The notes under the pieces are model-generated. The model was not told where the DNA came from and made no database searches. It saw only the letters and a program-made list of their open reading frames with translations. A stretch of DNA of 15,099 bases. Origin: Undivivens sp041652635. GTDB taxonomy: Bacteria; Omnitrophota; Gorgyraeia; Gygaellales; Profunditerraquicolaceae. The stretch lies in NCBI GenBank assembly GCA_041652635.1, contig JBAZGW010000031.1, positions 1 through 15,099 on the forward strand, given 5' to 3'. Both the position numbers and the translations under genes were made by a program. Positions 7,288-14,154 of the stretch are shown one piece after another. Positions within the stretch are counted from its first letter, which is position 1. The number at the start of each line of letters is the position of its first letter.

Positions 7288-8550
7288 ATGTCCAATTATA
7301 TATGCACCCTGGATTTCGGCTCCAGTAAGATCACAGCCGCAGCGGCAAAGGTGGGAAGAAAAGGGTTAAGCGACCTGCATTTCACTATGATGCCTTCCAA
7401 AGGGATAGAAAAAGGCATGATCGTGGACTCCGCGGCTTTCAGTAACAGCGTGCGCGCGGTGCTCAGGAACCTTTGCGTTAAGTCCGGGGTCAAGATACGC
7501 AATATTTACAGCAATATTTCCGCCTCTAATGTGTTGGTGAAGCACAGCCGGGCGATCATCCCTCTTACGGAAAGAGGCAATAAGGTCGTCACCCCTTCGG
7601 ATGTGATGCGCGTTAACCATCAGGCCAGGGTCCTGGGCGCCAACCTCGAGGAAGAGATCATACATCAGATCCCTTACAGCTATTCCATTGATTCCAAGGA
7701 AGAGGTGTTGAACCCTCTGGGGCTGTATAGTCATAAACTGGAATCGGATATGCTTCTGGTGTGCGGCAGGATGTCGTTCGTGCAGAGCCTTTCACGCGCC
7801 GTGAATCAGGCCGGCTATGAATTGAAGGGGATGGCTCTTTCCGGCATTGCCGCCGCGGAGGTCGTTTTCGACCCGTTAATGCGCGAAGGCACGAGCGTGT
7901 TCTGCGATATCGGCAGCGACAATACCGAGATGTTGATCTTCAGGAACGGTTCCTTGCGGCATATCGAAATACTGCCTATAGGCGGAGACGATATTACTAT
8001 GGAACTGGCTAAGACAGTGGATATTCCCTCCGGGCTTGCCGAAGATATAAAGATCACGCACGCCTTTGCCGGAGATTGCTCGAAAATAGAAGAGGACAAA
8101 GAGGTCCTGATAAAACGCAATAATATCTATAAGCCGGTAAAGCAGCGCCAGATCTGCGAAGTGACGACCGCCAAGACCAGGGAGATCTGCACGAATATCC
8201 GCCGGACCCTGGAGAGGACGGTGACCTGCGGAGAAGTGGATAATCTGATCGCCGCCGGCCGGACCATAGCGTTGGACGGTTTCCTGGAAATGCTGGAAAC
8301 CAGCCTGGGCATCCCGGTCCGGCAGTCCAGGATACTTAATCCTGGGATCGCCGCTATGCTGAAGAATGAAGATATACTTTCCGGGCAGAAATATATGGCT
8401 TATATAACCTGTTTCGGGCTCCTCTGCGTGGCCCATTCTTACGAATACCCCTCCGACAACGGGCAATCTCCCGCCGGCACGAACGTTTCCGGCAACTGGA
8501 TGAGAAAAGCCTCCGCGAAGATGAAAGAGATATACGAAGAATACTTTTAA
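7288..8550 (+). CDS. ftsA: Cell division protein FtsA (actin fold), divergent
   Basis: FtsA anchors FtsZ to the membrane and recruits later divisome proteins. The 420-residue product matches the usual FtsA length. It opens with the actin-like phosphate-1 strand CTLDFGSSKI (6-15), has the FtsA-specific 1C domain (about 84-162, with IIHQIPYSYSIDS) and GMALSGIAAAEVV. It ends in a separate amphipathic helix, NWMRKASAKMKEIYEEYF (403-420), as expected for the membrane-targeting tail. The nucleotide pocket is unusual: phosphate-2, usually DIGGGTTD, reads DIGSDNTE (207-214), and the adenosine motif, usually TGGGA.L.G, reads IAAGRTIALDG (321-331). AAGG lies 6 bases before the ATG. This is the last gene of the dcw block; ftsZ does not follow. 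Other actin-fold proteins such as PilM or MreB fit less well because of the 1C domain and the tail. Confidence 0.88.
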   Translation: MSNYICTLDFGSSKITAAAAKVGRKGLSDLHFTMMPSKGIEKGMIVDSAAFSNSVRAVLRNLCVKSGVKIRNIYSNISASNVLVKHSRAIIPLTERGNKVVTPSDVMRVNHQARVLGANLEEEIIHQIPYSYSIDSKEEVLNPLGLYSHKLESDMLLVCGRMSFVQSLSRAVNQAGYELKGMALSGIAAAEVVFDPLMREGTSVFCDIGSDNTEMLIFRNGSLRHIEILPIGGDDITMELAKTVDIPSGLAEDIKITHAFAGDCSKIEEDKEVLIKRNNIYKPVKQRQICEVTTAKTREICTNIRRTLERTVTCGEVDNLIAAGRTIALDGFLEMLETSLGIPVRQSRILNPGIAAMLKNEDILSGQKYMAYITCFGLLCVAHSYEYPSDNGQSPAGTNVSGNWMRKASAKMKEIYEEYF

Positions 8551-8555
8551 AAAGC

Positions 8556-8709
8556 GGGTTCTGGGTTCAGGAATAACGAAGCACGAGGCATGAAGCAAGA
8601 AGCACGATAAAATAATTTCTATATAAATTTTCATTTTCCTCCTGCGGTTTTTATCCTTTTACACATTATTTTTTATCATGCCTCATGTTTCGTGCTTCAT
8701 CCTTCATCG
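8556..8709. repeat. Heptamer-phased imperfect inverted repeat, copy 1
   Basis: After ftsA two GGGTTC(T/A) heptamers (8556-8569) are followed by five degenerate heptamers related to GCACGAA (8574-8608). The mirror arm at 8675-8709 carries five heptamers of the complementary type, such as TTCGTGC and TTCATCC. When 8573-8608 is paired with 8675-8710, about 25 of 36 positions are Watson-Crick pairs and 4 are wobbles. The loop of 66 bases is AT-rich and shows no ORF. A related copy lies at the window's right end; both share GAATAACGAA (8571-8580 and 15023-15032). In RNA the arms would form a long hairpin that could protect the 3' end of the ftsA message or slow transcription, but there is no GC stem plus T-run of a classical terminator. 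Confidence 0.75.
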
Positions 8710-8724
8710 TCCCTTTCTTATCAG

Positions 8725-8752
8725 TTGACCACCTGTTTTTATCGTGTATAAT
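8725..8752 (+). promoter_or_regulatory. Sigma70-type promoter for the yggS-lspA operon
   Basis: TTGACC (8725-8730) and TATAAT (8747-8752) are separated by 16 bases, giving 11 of 12 consensus positions. The sequence lies in an AT-rich stretch between the inverted repeat and the leader of yggS. Transcription would start near 8759-8760, giving a leader of roughly 130 bases before the yggS ATG. It is the strongest promoter-like sequence seen in the window and sits at the only operon boundary. Confidence 0.75.
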
Positions 8753-8759
8753 TATATAA

Positions 8760-8892
8760 GCATAAATCGGGATTCGCGCCGTGGAGAGGTCTGTATCAGG
8801 CCGCGGCGCGGCGTATGGCAGGGGAATAAGCTTATGTTCTACAATATGTTACGCAGTAGCACCGTCCCGAATATCACCCGGCGGTGCGTTTT
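8760..8892 (+). other. Structured 5' leader of yggS
   Basis: This is the predicted untranslated leader between the promoter and the yggS ATG. It holds a GC-rich hairpin, a possible 20-codon ORF, and a second small inverted repeat (GCACCG 8859-8864 with CGGTGC 8882-8887, 17-base loop) whose 3' arm covers the weak ribosome-site-like GGCGG just before the yggS start. I do not recognise a known riboswitch class or a tRNA-like fold. The arrangement suggests control of translation initiation, but this is inferred from structure alone. Confidence 0.5.
8775..8810 (+). promoter_or_regulatory. GC-rich hairpin in the yggS leader
   Basis: CGCGCCGTGG (8775-8784) pairs with CCGCGGCGCG (8801-8810) over ten positions, nine Watson-Crick and one G-U, with a 16-base loop. 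No T-run follows, so it is unlikely to be an intrinsic terminator. It lies about 15 bases after the predicted transcription start and could be a regulatory or stabilising 5' stem. Confidence 0.55.
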
Positions 8893-8896
8893 ATGA
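8834..8896 (+). CDS. Possible 20-codon leader ORF overlapping the yggS start
   Basis: An ATG at 8834 is preceded by AGGGGA (8820-8825) at about 8 bases. The frame runs 20 codons, beginning MFYNMLRSS and ending RRCVL, and stops with TGA at 8894-8896. That stop overlaps the yggS ATG at 8893 as ATGA, the arrangement seen in translationally coupled pairs. yggS itself has only a weak ribosome site, partly inside a small hairpin that a ribosome on this ORF would open. The peptide has no recognised similarity and no run of a single amino acid suggestive of attenuation. It may be a real leader peptide or a chance frame. Confidence 0.4.
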   Translation: MFYNMLRSSTVPNITRRCVL

Positions 8897-9609
8897 TACA
8901 GCAGAATATATTGGCGGTAAGAGAAAGAATAAGCCTTATCTGCGGGCGCGAAAAGAAAGATTATTCTTCCGTGCGGATAGTCGCCGTCAGCAAGGGCAGG
9001 AGCGTGGAAGAGATCAGCCGGGTTTTGTCCGCCGGGATATGCGATATCGGGGAAAACCGGGTGCAGGAAGCTTCGGAGAAGCACGCGCTATTGCAGCGTA
9101 TTTCTCCGGCAATGATCCGCTGGCATATGGTGGGGCATTTACAGAGCAACAAAGCCAGGGAAGCGGTGCGCATATTCGACCTTATTCATTCCATAGACAG
9201 CCTTAAACTTGCCGCGGAGATCAACCGGCACGCGCAGGCGGCCGGTAAGGTGCAGCAAGTGCTGGTGCAGGTGAATATTTCCGGCGAAGGCACGAAATCA
9301 GGCCTGAGTCCTTTAGAGGCCGCAGGCGCGGTAAAAGAGATGCTCTCGATGCAGAACATTATGGTCAAGGGATTGATGACTATCGCCCCGCATTTCTTCA
9401 GCCAGGAGAAAGCCGGTCCGTTCTTCGCGGGGCTGCGCGGGTTAATGGAGGAGTTCAATTATCTGTTGCCGGATGTCCGCCGGCTGGAACTTCTTTCTAT
9501 GGGGATGAGCGAGGACTTTGAAGCCGCCTTATGCGAAGGTTCCAATATGCTCAGGCTGGGCAGGATCATATTCGACGGCACAAATCATTTAGCTTCCGGG
9601 GCCGGATAA
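8893..9609 (+). CDS. yggS: YggS/PROSC-family pyridoxal phosphate homeostasis protein
   Basis: A single-domain TIM-barrel PLP-binding protein that maintains the PLP pool and affects amino acid metabolism; no catalytic activity is established for the family. With the ATG at 8893 the product has 238 residues. It carries IVAVSKGRS with the PLP Lys34, IGENRVQE, WHMVGHLQSNKAREAV, HSIDSLKLA, VQVNISGEGTKSGL, GLMTIAPHF, and the C-terminal LSMGMSEDFEAALCEGSNMLRLG, all family signatures. A GTG at 8884 would add three residues, but the ATG fits the usual N-terminus and is coupled to the short upstream ORF. In Gram-positives the orthologue (ylmE) follows ftsZ, and in many proteobacteria it is beside proC, as here. 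It is the first gene of the second operon. Confidence 0.95.
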   Translation: MIQQNILAVRERISLICGREKKDYSSVRIVAVSKGRSVEEISRVLSAGICDIGENRVQEASEKHALLQRISPAMIRWHMVGHLQSNKAREAVRIFDLIHSIDSLKLAAEINRHAQAAGKVQQVLVQVNISGEGTKSGLSPLEAAGAVKEMLSMQNIMVKGLMTIAPHFFSQEKAGPFFAGLRGLMEEFNYLLPDVRRLELLSMGMSEDFEAALCEGSNMLRLGRIIFDGTNHLASGAG

Positions 9610-9624
9610 AACCGGTTGATAGAT

Positions 9625-10461
9625 ATGAGTATCTGTAAAAAAAGAGTCGGGATCATCGGATACGGCAATATGGGTTCCGCTATCGCCGAAGGAATAAAGA
9701 CAGATTATCGCGTTACCGTTTTCGACAAAGATACCGCGAGGACCGCGGCGGTATCCGGGATAAAGGCGGCGCAGGGAACGGAGGCTTTGCTTACGGAGTC
9801 GGAGATCGTCGTTTTGGCGGTTAAGCCCCAGGAGTTGGGAGAACTGTTAGCGCTGCTTCAGGGAAAAACCGGCGGCAAATTGCTGATCTCCATAGCGGCG
9901 GGAATACCTACCGCGTTGCTCGAGGAACGGCTCGGCCGGGAAAGCCGCGTTGTCAGGGCGATGCCGAATCTTCCCGCCAAGATAGGCAAGGGGATGATCT
10001 GTTATTGCGCCGGAATAGGCGCGACGGGCCAGGATATGCGCGACGCCGCGGGGATATTTTCTTTTATAGGCAGGACTATGCCGGTCGAAGAAGAAATGAT
10101 GGACGCGGTCACGGCGGTTTCCGGGAGCGGGCCGGGGTATTTTTATTTTCTGTTGGAGCAGATAGACAGCGGGAAGTGGGAAGATCTCAGCGCCGGGCAT
10201 TTCGTGCCGGAACTGGCGAAAGCGGCGCAAACCGTAGGTTTCAGTCCGGAAGACGCCGAGTTGTTGGCTTCCGTGACCGCCGAGGGCAGTATGGCGTTGC
10301 TGAAGAGCGCGGGGGTCTCTCCCGAAGTATTGCGCGGACAGGTTACCTCAAAAGGGGGGACTACCGAGGCCGGAATAAAGGCGATGATAGAGGCGGGGAA
10401 TTCTTTAAGCGAAGCGGTAAAGGCCGCGTTGAAAAGAGCGCGGGAGTTGTCAGGCGCATAG
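9625..10461 (+). CDS. proC: Pyrroline-5-carboxylate reductase
   Basis: ProC carries out the last step of proline synthesis, the NAD(P)H-dependent reduction of pyrroline-5-carboxylate. From the ATG at 9625 the product has 278 residues; a TTG at 9616 would add three. The N-terminal Rossmann domain has GIIGYGNMGSAIAEGI (9-24), VLAVKPQEL (63-71), SIAAGIP and RAMPNLPAKIGKGM (111-124). The C-terminal dimerisation domain has AVSGSGPGYFYF (164-175) and RGQVTSKGGTTEAGI, the signature of the family. Between the helix ending LLEQ and ELAKAAQTVGFSPEDA there are about 16 extra residues (about 180-195, containing SGKWEDLSAGHF) compared with the E. coli enzyme. The gene follows yggS after 15 bases and precedes mtnP by 14 bases, so it is probably cotranscribed. 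Confidence 0.95.
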   Translation: MSICKKRVGIIGYGNMGSAIAEGIKTDYRVTVFDKDTARTAAVSGIKAAQGTEALLTESEIVVLAVKPQELGELLALLQGKTGGKLLISIAAGIPTALLEERLGRESRVVRAMPNLPAKIGKGMICYCAGIGATGQDMRDAAGIFSFIGRTMPVEEEMMDAVTAVSGSGPGYFYFLLEQIDSGKWEDLSAGHFVPELAKAAQTVGFSPEDAELLASVTAEGSMALLKSAGVSPEVLRGQVTSKGGTTEAGIKAMIEAGNSLSEAVKAALKRARELSGA

Positions 10462-10475
10462 GAAAGGAAAATTCA

Positions 10476-11333
10476 ATGTCCAGAATAGGGGTTATCGGGG
10501 GAAGCGGCCTTTACGAAATGGAAGGTATTAAAGCGGTCAAACATATTAAAGTGGACACTCCGTTCGGCAGGCCTTCAGGCGAACTTACCGTCGGGGTTTT
10601 AAAAGACAGAGAAATAGTTTTCCTGCCCAGGCACGGCAAGGGGCACACGATCTCCCCCGGAGAGATAAATTACCGCGCCAATATTTACGCGATGAAGAAG
10701 CTTAAGGTCGAGCGTATTATCGCCGTTGCCGCCTGCGGCAGTCTGAAGGAAGAGATCAAGCCGTTGGATTTCGTGGCCGTGGACCAGTTCGTGGACCGCA
10801 CCAATTCCGGCAGGAAGATGAGTTTTTTCGAGGGCGGCATCGTCGCGCACGTGATGTTCGCTCAGCCGGTATGCGGGCACCTGCACAAGGCGCTTTGCCT
10901 GGCGGGCAGCGCCGCGGGAATAAAGATGCATGAAAAAGGGACTTACCTGGATATGGAAGGCCCGGCATTTTCCACCTTCGCCGAATCGTCCCTTTACAGG
11001 AGCTGGGGAATGGACGTTATCGGAATGACGAATATGGCGGAGGCCAGGCTGGCCAGGGAAGCGGAGATATGTTACGCCAGCCTCGCGGCCGTGACCGATT
11101 ACGACTGCTGGCATAAGGATTATGTTAATGTGAGCGTGGAAATGGTGATCGCCAACCTGCATAAAAACGTGGAGAACGCCAAGCGGATCATTTTCAGCGC
11201 TATAGAATCGCTGCCGGAAAAACTGGAGTGTTCCTGCGGCCAGGCGTTGAAGAACGCCATTTGCACGGACAGGGAAGCTATTACCCCCGCCGTCAGAAAA
11301 AGAATATCCCTGCTGGCCGGTAAGTACCTTTAA
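10476..11333 (+). CDS. mtnP: S-methyl-5'-thioadenosine phosphorylase
   Basis: MtnP splits methylthioadenosine, a by-product of polyamine and AdoMet reactions, into adenine and methylthioribose-1-phosphate. The 285-residue product starts SRIGVIGGSGLY (2-13) and has the phosphate loop PRHGKGH (51-57), AACGSLKEEI, the MEGPAFSTFAES loop (160-171), GMTNMAEARLAREAEICYA (183-201) and TDYDCW (207-212). Asp208 and Asp210 mark recognition of a 6-aminopurine base, favouring methylthioadenosine over guanosine or inosine. The open frame continues far upstream inside proC, but the ATG at 10476 has GGAAAGGAAA in front and matches the family N-terminus. A C-terminal CSCG pair resembles the CXC motif known in some thermophilic phosphorylases. 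Its position between proC and ileS is unusual for this neighbourhood. Confidence 0.92.
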   Translation: MSRIGVIGGSGLYEMEGIKAVKHIKVDTPFGRPSGELTVGVLKDREIVFLPRHGKGHTISPGEINYRANIYAMKKLKVERIIAVAACGSLKEEIKPLDFVAVDQFVDRTNSGRKMSFFEGGIVAHVMFAQPVCGHLHKALCLAGSAAGIKMHEKGTYLDMEGPAFSTFAESSLYRSWGMDVIGMTNMAEARLAREAEICYASLAAVTDYDCWHKDYVNVSVEMVIANLHKNVENAKRIIFSAIESLPEKLECSCGQALKNAICTDREAITPAVRKRISLLAGKYL

Positions 11334-11358
11334 AATAGAAATAGAAACGGAGAATAAC

Positions 11359-14154
11359 GTGGAATACAAGAATACCCTGAATTTGCCCAAGACCGATTTC
11401 CCTATGAAGGCGGACCTTCCCGGCCGCGAGCCGCAGATGCTGGAGCATTGGCAGAGGGAAGAAATACACGGGTTTGTCGCCGGTAAGTCGCAGGGCAGGC
11501 CCAAGTATGTCCTGCACGACGGGCCTCCTTACGCCAACGGCAACATCCATATCGGCCACGCGTTGAACAAGATACTCAAGGATTTCGTCGTAAAATATAA
11601 AACCATGCGGGGGTTCGACGTTTCGTATGTCCCTGGCTGGGATTGCCACGGGCTCCCGATAGAGCACGCTTTGATGAAGGAGATGAAGATCTCTAAACAT
11701 CAGATCGAGCAGGTGGAATTCCGCAAGAAGGCGCATGAATACGCGATGAAGTTCGTGGGGATCCAGCGCGAGCAGTTCAAGCGCCTGGGCGTGTTCGGCG
11801 ACTGGGAGCATCCTTATTTGACGTTGTCGGCGGAGTATGAGACAGGCATATTGGAGTCTTTCCTGAAACTCCACGAAGCGGGTTATATTTACCGCGGCCT
11901 CAAGCCGGTAAACTGGTGTTTAAAGTGCGAGACCGCGCTTGCCGAGGCGGAAGTCGAATATGAGGAGCATACCTCTCCGTCCATTTATGTGAAATTCCGT
12001 CTTGAGGACGGGAATCCGTTCGGCCAAGAAGCTTACTTGGTGATCTGGACCACCACTCCCTGGACATTGATCGCCAATGTGGCAGTGGCCGTGCATCCGG
12101 ATATCACTTATGTCTGCGCGCGCACCGAAAAAGGGCTTTTGATAGTGGCGCGCGATCTGCTGGAGCGCGTGATGCAGCAATGCGGGATCTCGGGTTATGA
12201 AATATTGCGCGAATTCAAAGGCCGGGAGCTTGAAGGACTGAAATATTCGCATCCGTTCGGCCTGCGCCAGGGGAAAGTAGTCCTCGCCCAGTATGTTTCC
12301 AGGGAAGACGGGACCGGGCTGGTGCATACCGCTCCCGGGCACGGCAACGACGATTATTTGACCGGCGCGGCTTATAAACTGGAAGTGATCATGCCCGTGG
12401 ACAACCGCGGTAATTATGACCAGTCCGCCGGGGAATTCGCCGGGATGAATATTTTCAAGGCCAACCCTTTGATCCTGGAAAAACTGCTTTCTCTGGGGGC
12501 GTTATTGTGGTCCGGACAGATAAAGCATTCTTATCCGCATTGCTGGCGCTGTAAAACCCCGATCATTTTCCGGGCGACCAAACAATGGTTCTTGAACCTT
12601 GACCACGATAACTTGAGGCAGAAACTTATCTCGGCGATAGAGAACGAGGTTAAATGGATACCTCCAGCAGGAAAAGAACGGATCAAAGCGATGGTGCAAC
12701 TGCGGCCTCATTGGTGTCTTTCCAGGCAGAGATACTGGGGAGTGCCGGTGCCGGCGCTTGTTTGCAAAACGTGCGGGGAAGAGTTCTTTGATGCGGGAGT
12801 TATCGAGGCTTTCATTAAGTTTACCGGAAAAGAAGGCACGGATTGCTGGTTTATCAGGGGCGTGCGGGATTTTCTGCCGGAGGCAGGCGCGCGCTGCCCC
12901 GCGTGCGGGACGGACGCCGTCGATAAAGGCAGGGATATTCTCGATGTCTGGTTCGATTCCGGTGTCAGCAGCCAGGCCGTGTTAAAACGCAGGAAAGAAT
13001 TGTCTTTTCCGGCCGATCTCTACCTGGAAGGTTCGGACCAGCACCGCGGATGGTTCCAGGCTTCTTTGATCCCGGCAATGTGCATAGACGGGCGGCCTCC
13101 GTTCAAGAGCGTGCTTACGCATGGGTTCGTGATGGACGGCGACGGTAGGAAGATGTCCAAGTCTTTGGGGAACGTTATTTCTCCCGAAGAGATCATCAAG
13201 AAATACGGGGCCGATATCCTGCGCCTTTGGGTCGCCGCCAGCGATTACAACGAGGATATACGGGTTTCCACGGTGATCCTCACCCGTCTTTCCGAGGCTT
13301 ACAGGAAGATAAGGAATACCGCCAGGTTCATGCTTAGTAATCTTTATGATTTCTCCCCGGGAAGCGGAATGGTGCCGTTCTCCGGATTGCGGGAAGTCGA
13401 TAAATGGATACTTTCCAGGATGCGGGGCTGTCTGGACGCGGTTACCGCCGCCTACGAGAATTTCGAATTCCACTCCGCGTATAAAGCCGTTTACGATTTC
13501 TGCAATGAAGACCTGTCGATGTATTATCTGGATATGGTTAAAGGGCGCTTATATACTTTTGCCTCCGGTTCAGTGGAGCGGCGGGCGGCGCAGACCGTGA
13601 TTTTCGAGATACTCGGGGTCCTGGTCAGGATATCCGCTCCGTTATTGGCTTTCACGGCCGAGGAGATCCTGCGGAATATGCCTTCCGGAAACGGCAGCGT
13701 GCATTCGCTTGAATGGCCGGACGCTTCGGGAGAGTATCTGAAGGAAAGCCTGCATCCGTTGGAACAGGCGGTGGAGTTGATCCCGGAAATAGCCAAGGCG
13801 CTGGAGGAAAAACGGGTCGCCGGAACGATCGGCAGTTCGTTCGACGCTAAAATAAAACTGTTGACAAACAACGAAAAGCGGTATAAATATTTAACCGGCC
13901 TTGGCACGCAATTAAACGAGATATACAAGGTGTCGCAGACCGAAGTCGTGAAAACAGACAGGCTTGGCCCGGAATCGACAAAGGGCGGACATTTTCAGGA
14001 TATAGCCGTGGAAGTCTTCAAAGGTGACGGCGTGAAGTGCGTAAGGTGCTGGAATTTCTCACCGGCCGTGGGCATGAACGCGGAACACCCTTTGTTGTGT
14101 GAAAACTGCGTTAATGCCATAGGAGGTACCAGCGTTGAAGAAAAAAATGCCTAA
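11359..14154 (+). CDS. ileS: Isoleucine--tRNA ligase
   Basis: IleRS charges tRNA-Ile and edits misactivated valine. The 931-residue product begins at a GTG with GGAG 6 bases upstream; the first residues EYKNTLNLPKTDFPM match known IleRS N-termini, so this start is well supported. It has the HIGH motif (64-67, GNIHIGHALNKIL), the CP1 editing domain with WTTTPWTL and GTGLVHTAPGHGNDDY, WFDSGVSS, GSDQHRGWF, and KMSKS (598-602). The C-terminal zinc ribbon has Cys894, Cys897, Cys914 and Cys917, typical of the bacterial type 1 enzyme. Length is normal. In Gram-positives and several other phyla ileS lies downstream of the ylm genes and upstream of lspA, as here. The last 20 bases overlap the next gene. 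Confidence 0.98.
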   Translation: MEYKNTLNLPKTDFPMKADLPGREPQMLEHWQREEIHGFVAGKSQGRPKYVLHDGPPYANGNIHIGHALNKILKDFVVKYKTMRGFDVSYVPGWDCHGLPIEHALMKEMKISKHQIEQVEFRKKAHEYAMKFVGIQREQFKRLGVFGDWEHPYLTLSAEYETGILESFLKLHEAGYIYRGLKPVNWCLKCETALAEAEVEYEEHTSPSIYVKFRLEDGNPFGQEAYLVIWTTTPWTLIANVAVAVHPDITYVCARTEKGLLIVARDLLERVMQQCGISGYEILREFKGRELEGLKYSHPFGLRQGKVVLAQYVSREDGTGLVHTAPGHGNDDYLTGAAYKLEVIMPVDNRGNYDQSAGEFAGMNIFKANPLILEKLLSLGALLWSGQIKHSYPHCWRCKTPIIFRATKQWFLNLDHDNLRQKLISAIENEVKWIPPAGKERIKAMVQLRPHWCLSRQRYWGVPVPALVCKTCGEEFFDAGVIEAFIKFTGKEGTDCWFIRGVRDFLPEAGARCPACGTDAVDKGRDILDVWFDSGVSSQAVLKRRKELSFPADLYLEGSDQHRGWFQASLIPAMCIDGRPPFKSVLTHGFVMDGDGRKMSKSLGNVISPEEIIKKYGADILRLWVAASDYNEDIRVSTVILTRLSEAYRKIRNTARFMLSNLYDFSPGSGMVPFSGLREVDKWILSRMRGCLDAVTAAYENFEFHSAYKAVYDFCNEDLSMYYLDMVKGRLYTFASGSVERRAAQTVIFEILGVLVRISAPLLAFTAEEILRNMPSGNGSVHSLEWPDASGEYLKESLHPLEQAVELIPEIAKALEEKRVAGTIGSSFDAKIKLLTNNEKRYKYLTGLGTQLNEIYKVSQTEVVKTDRLGPESTKGGHFQDIAVEVFKGDGVKCVRCWNFSPAVGMNAEHPLLCENCVNAIGGTSVEEKNA
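13861..13889 (+). promoter_or_regulatory. Possible promoter inside the 3' end of ileS
   Basis: A perfect TTGACA (13861-13866) is followed by TATAAA (13882-13887) at 15 bases, or by TAAATA (13884-13889) at 17 bases. It could give separate expression of the zinc-finger gene and lspA, whose starts lie about 250 and 640 bases downstream. The match is only moderate and it is inside a coding region. Confidence 0.25.
14121..14127 (+). promoter_or_regulatory. Strong Shine-Dalgarno site that sets a TTG start
   Basis: AGGAGGT within the end of ileS lies 7 bases before TTG 14135. It is the best ribosome-binding site seen in the window and argues for TTG rather than the later ATG at 14147. Overlapping ileS, it may allow efficient independent initiation of the zinc-finger gene. 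Confidence 0.8.

Noticed and set aside
7876..8634. Minus-strand open frame (252 codons) opposite ftsA and extending into the repeat
   Set aside because: No motif seen; it starts inside the AT-rich repeat loop and mirrors ftsA codon structure.
8571..8710. Classical rho-independent terminator after ftsA
   Set aside because: The arms are far apart (66-base loop), the pairing has 7 mismatches, and no T-run follows the right arm. A role in stopping or stabilising transcripts remains possible but is not shown.
8760..8880. tRNA or known riboswitch in the yggS leader
   Set aside because: No cloverleaf, T-loop GTTC.A..C motif or 3' acceptor pairing is visible, and no familiar riboswitch core was recognised.
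8781..9206. 141-codon plus-strand frame over the yggS leader and 5' end
   Set aside because: It overlaps yggS in another frame, has no ribosome site at its GTG and no conserved motif.
10005..10475. Upstream extension of the mtnP frame
   Set aside because: This part lies inside proC in another frame and reads as Arg/Gly-rich nonsense; the ATG at 10476 with a ribosome site is the true start.
10599..11504. Long minus-strand open frame (301 codons) opposite mtnP and the ileS start
   Set aside because: Both overlapped genes are certain and the minus frame has no recognisable domain or ribosome site.
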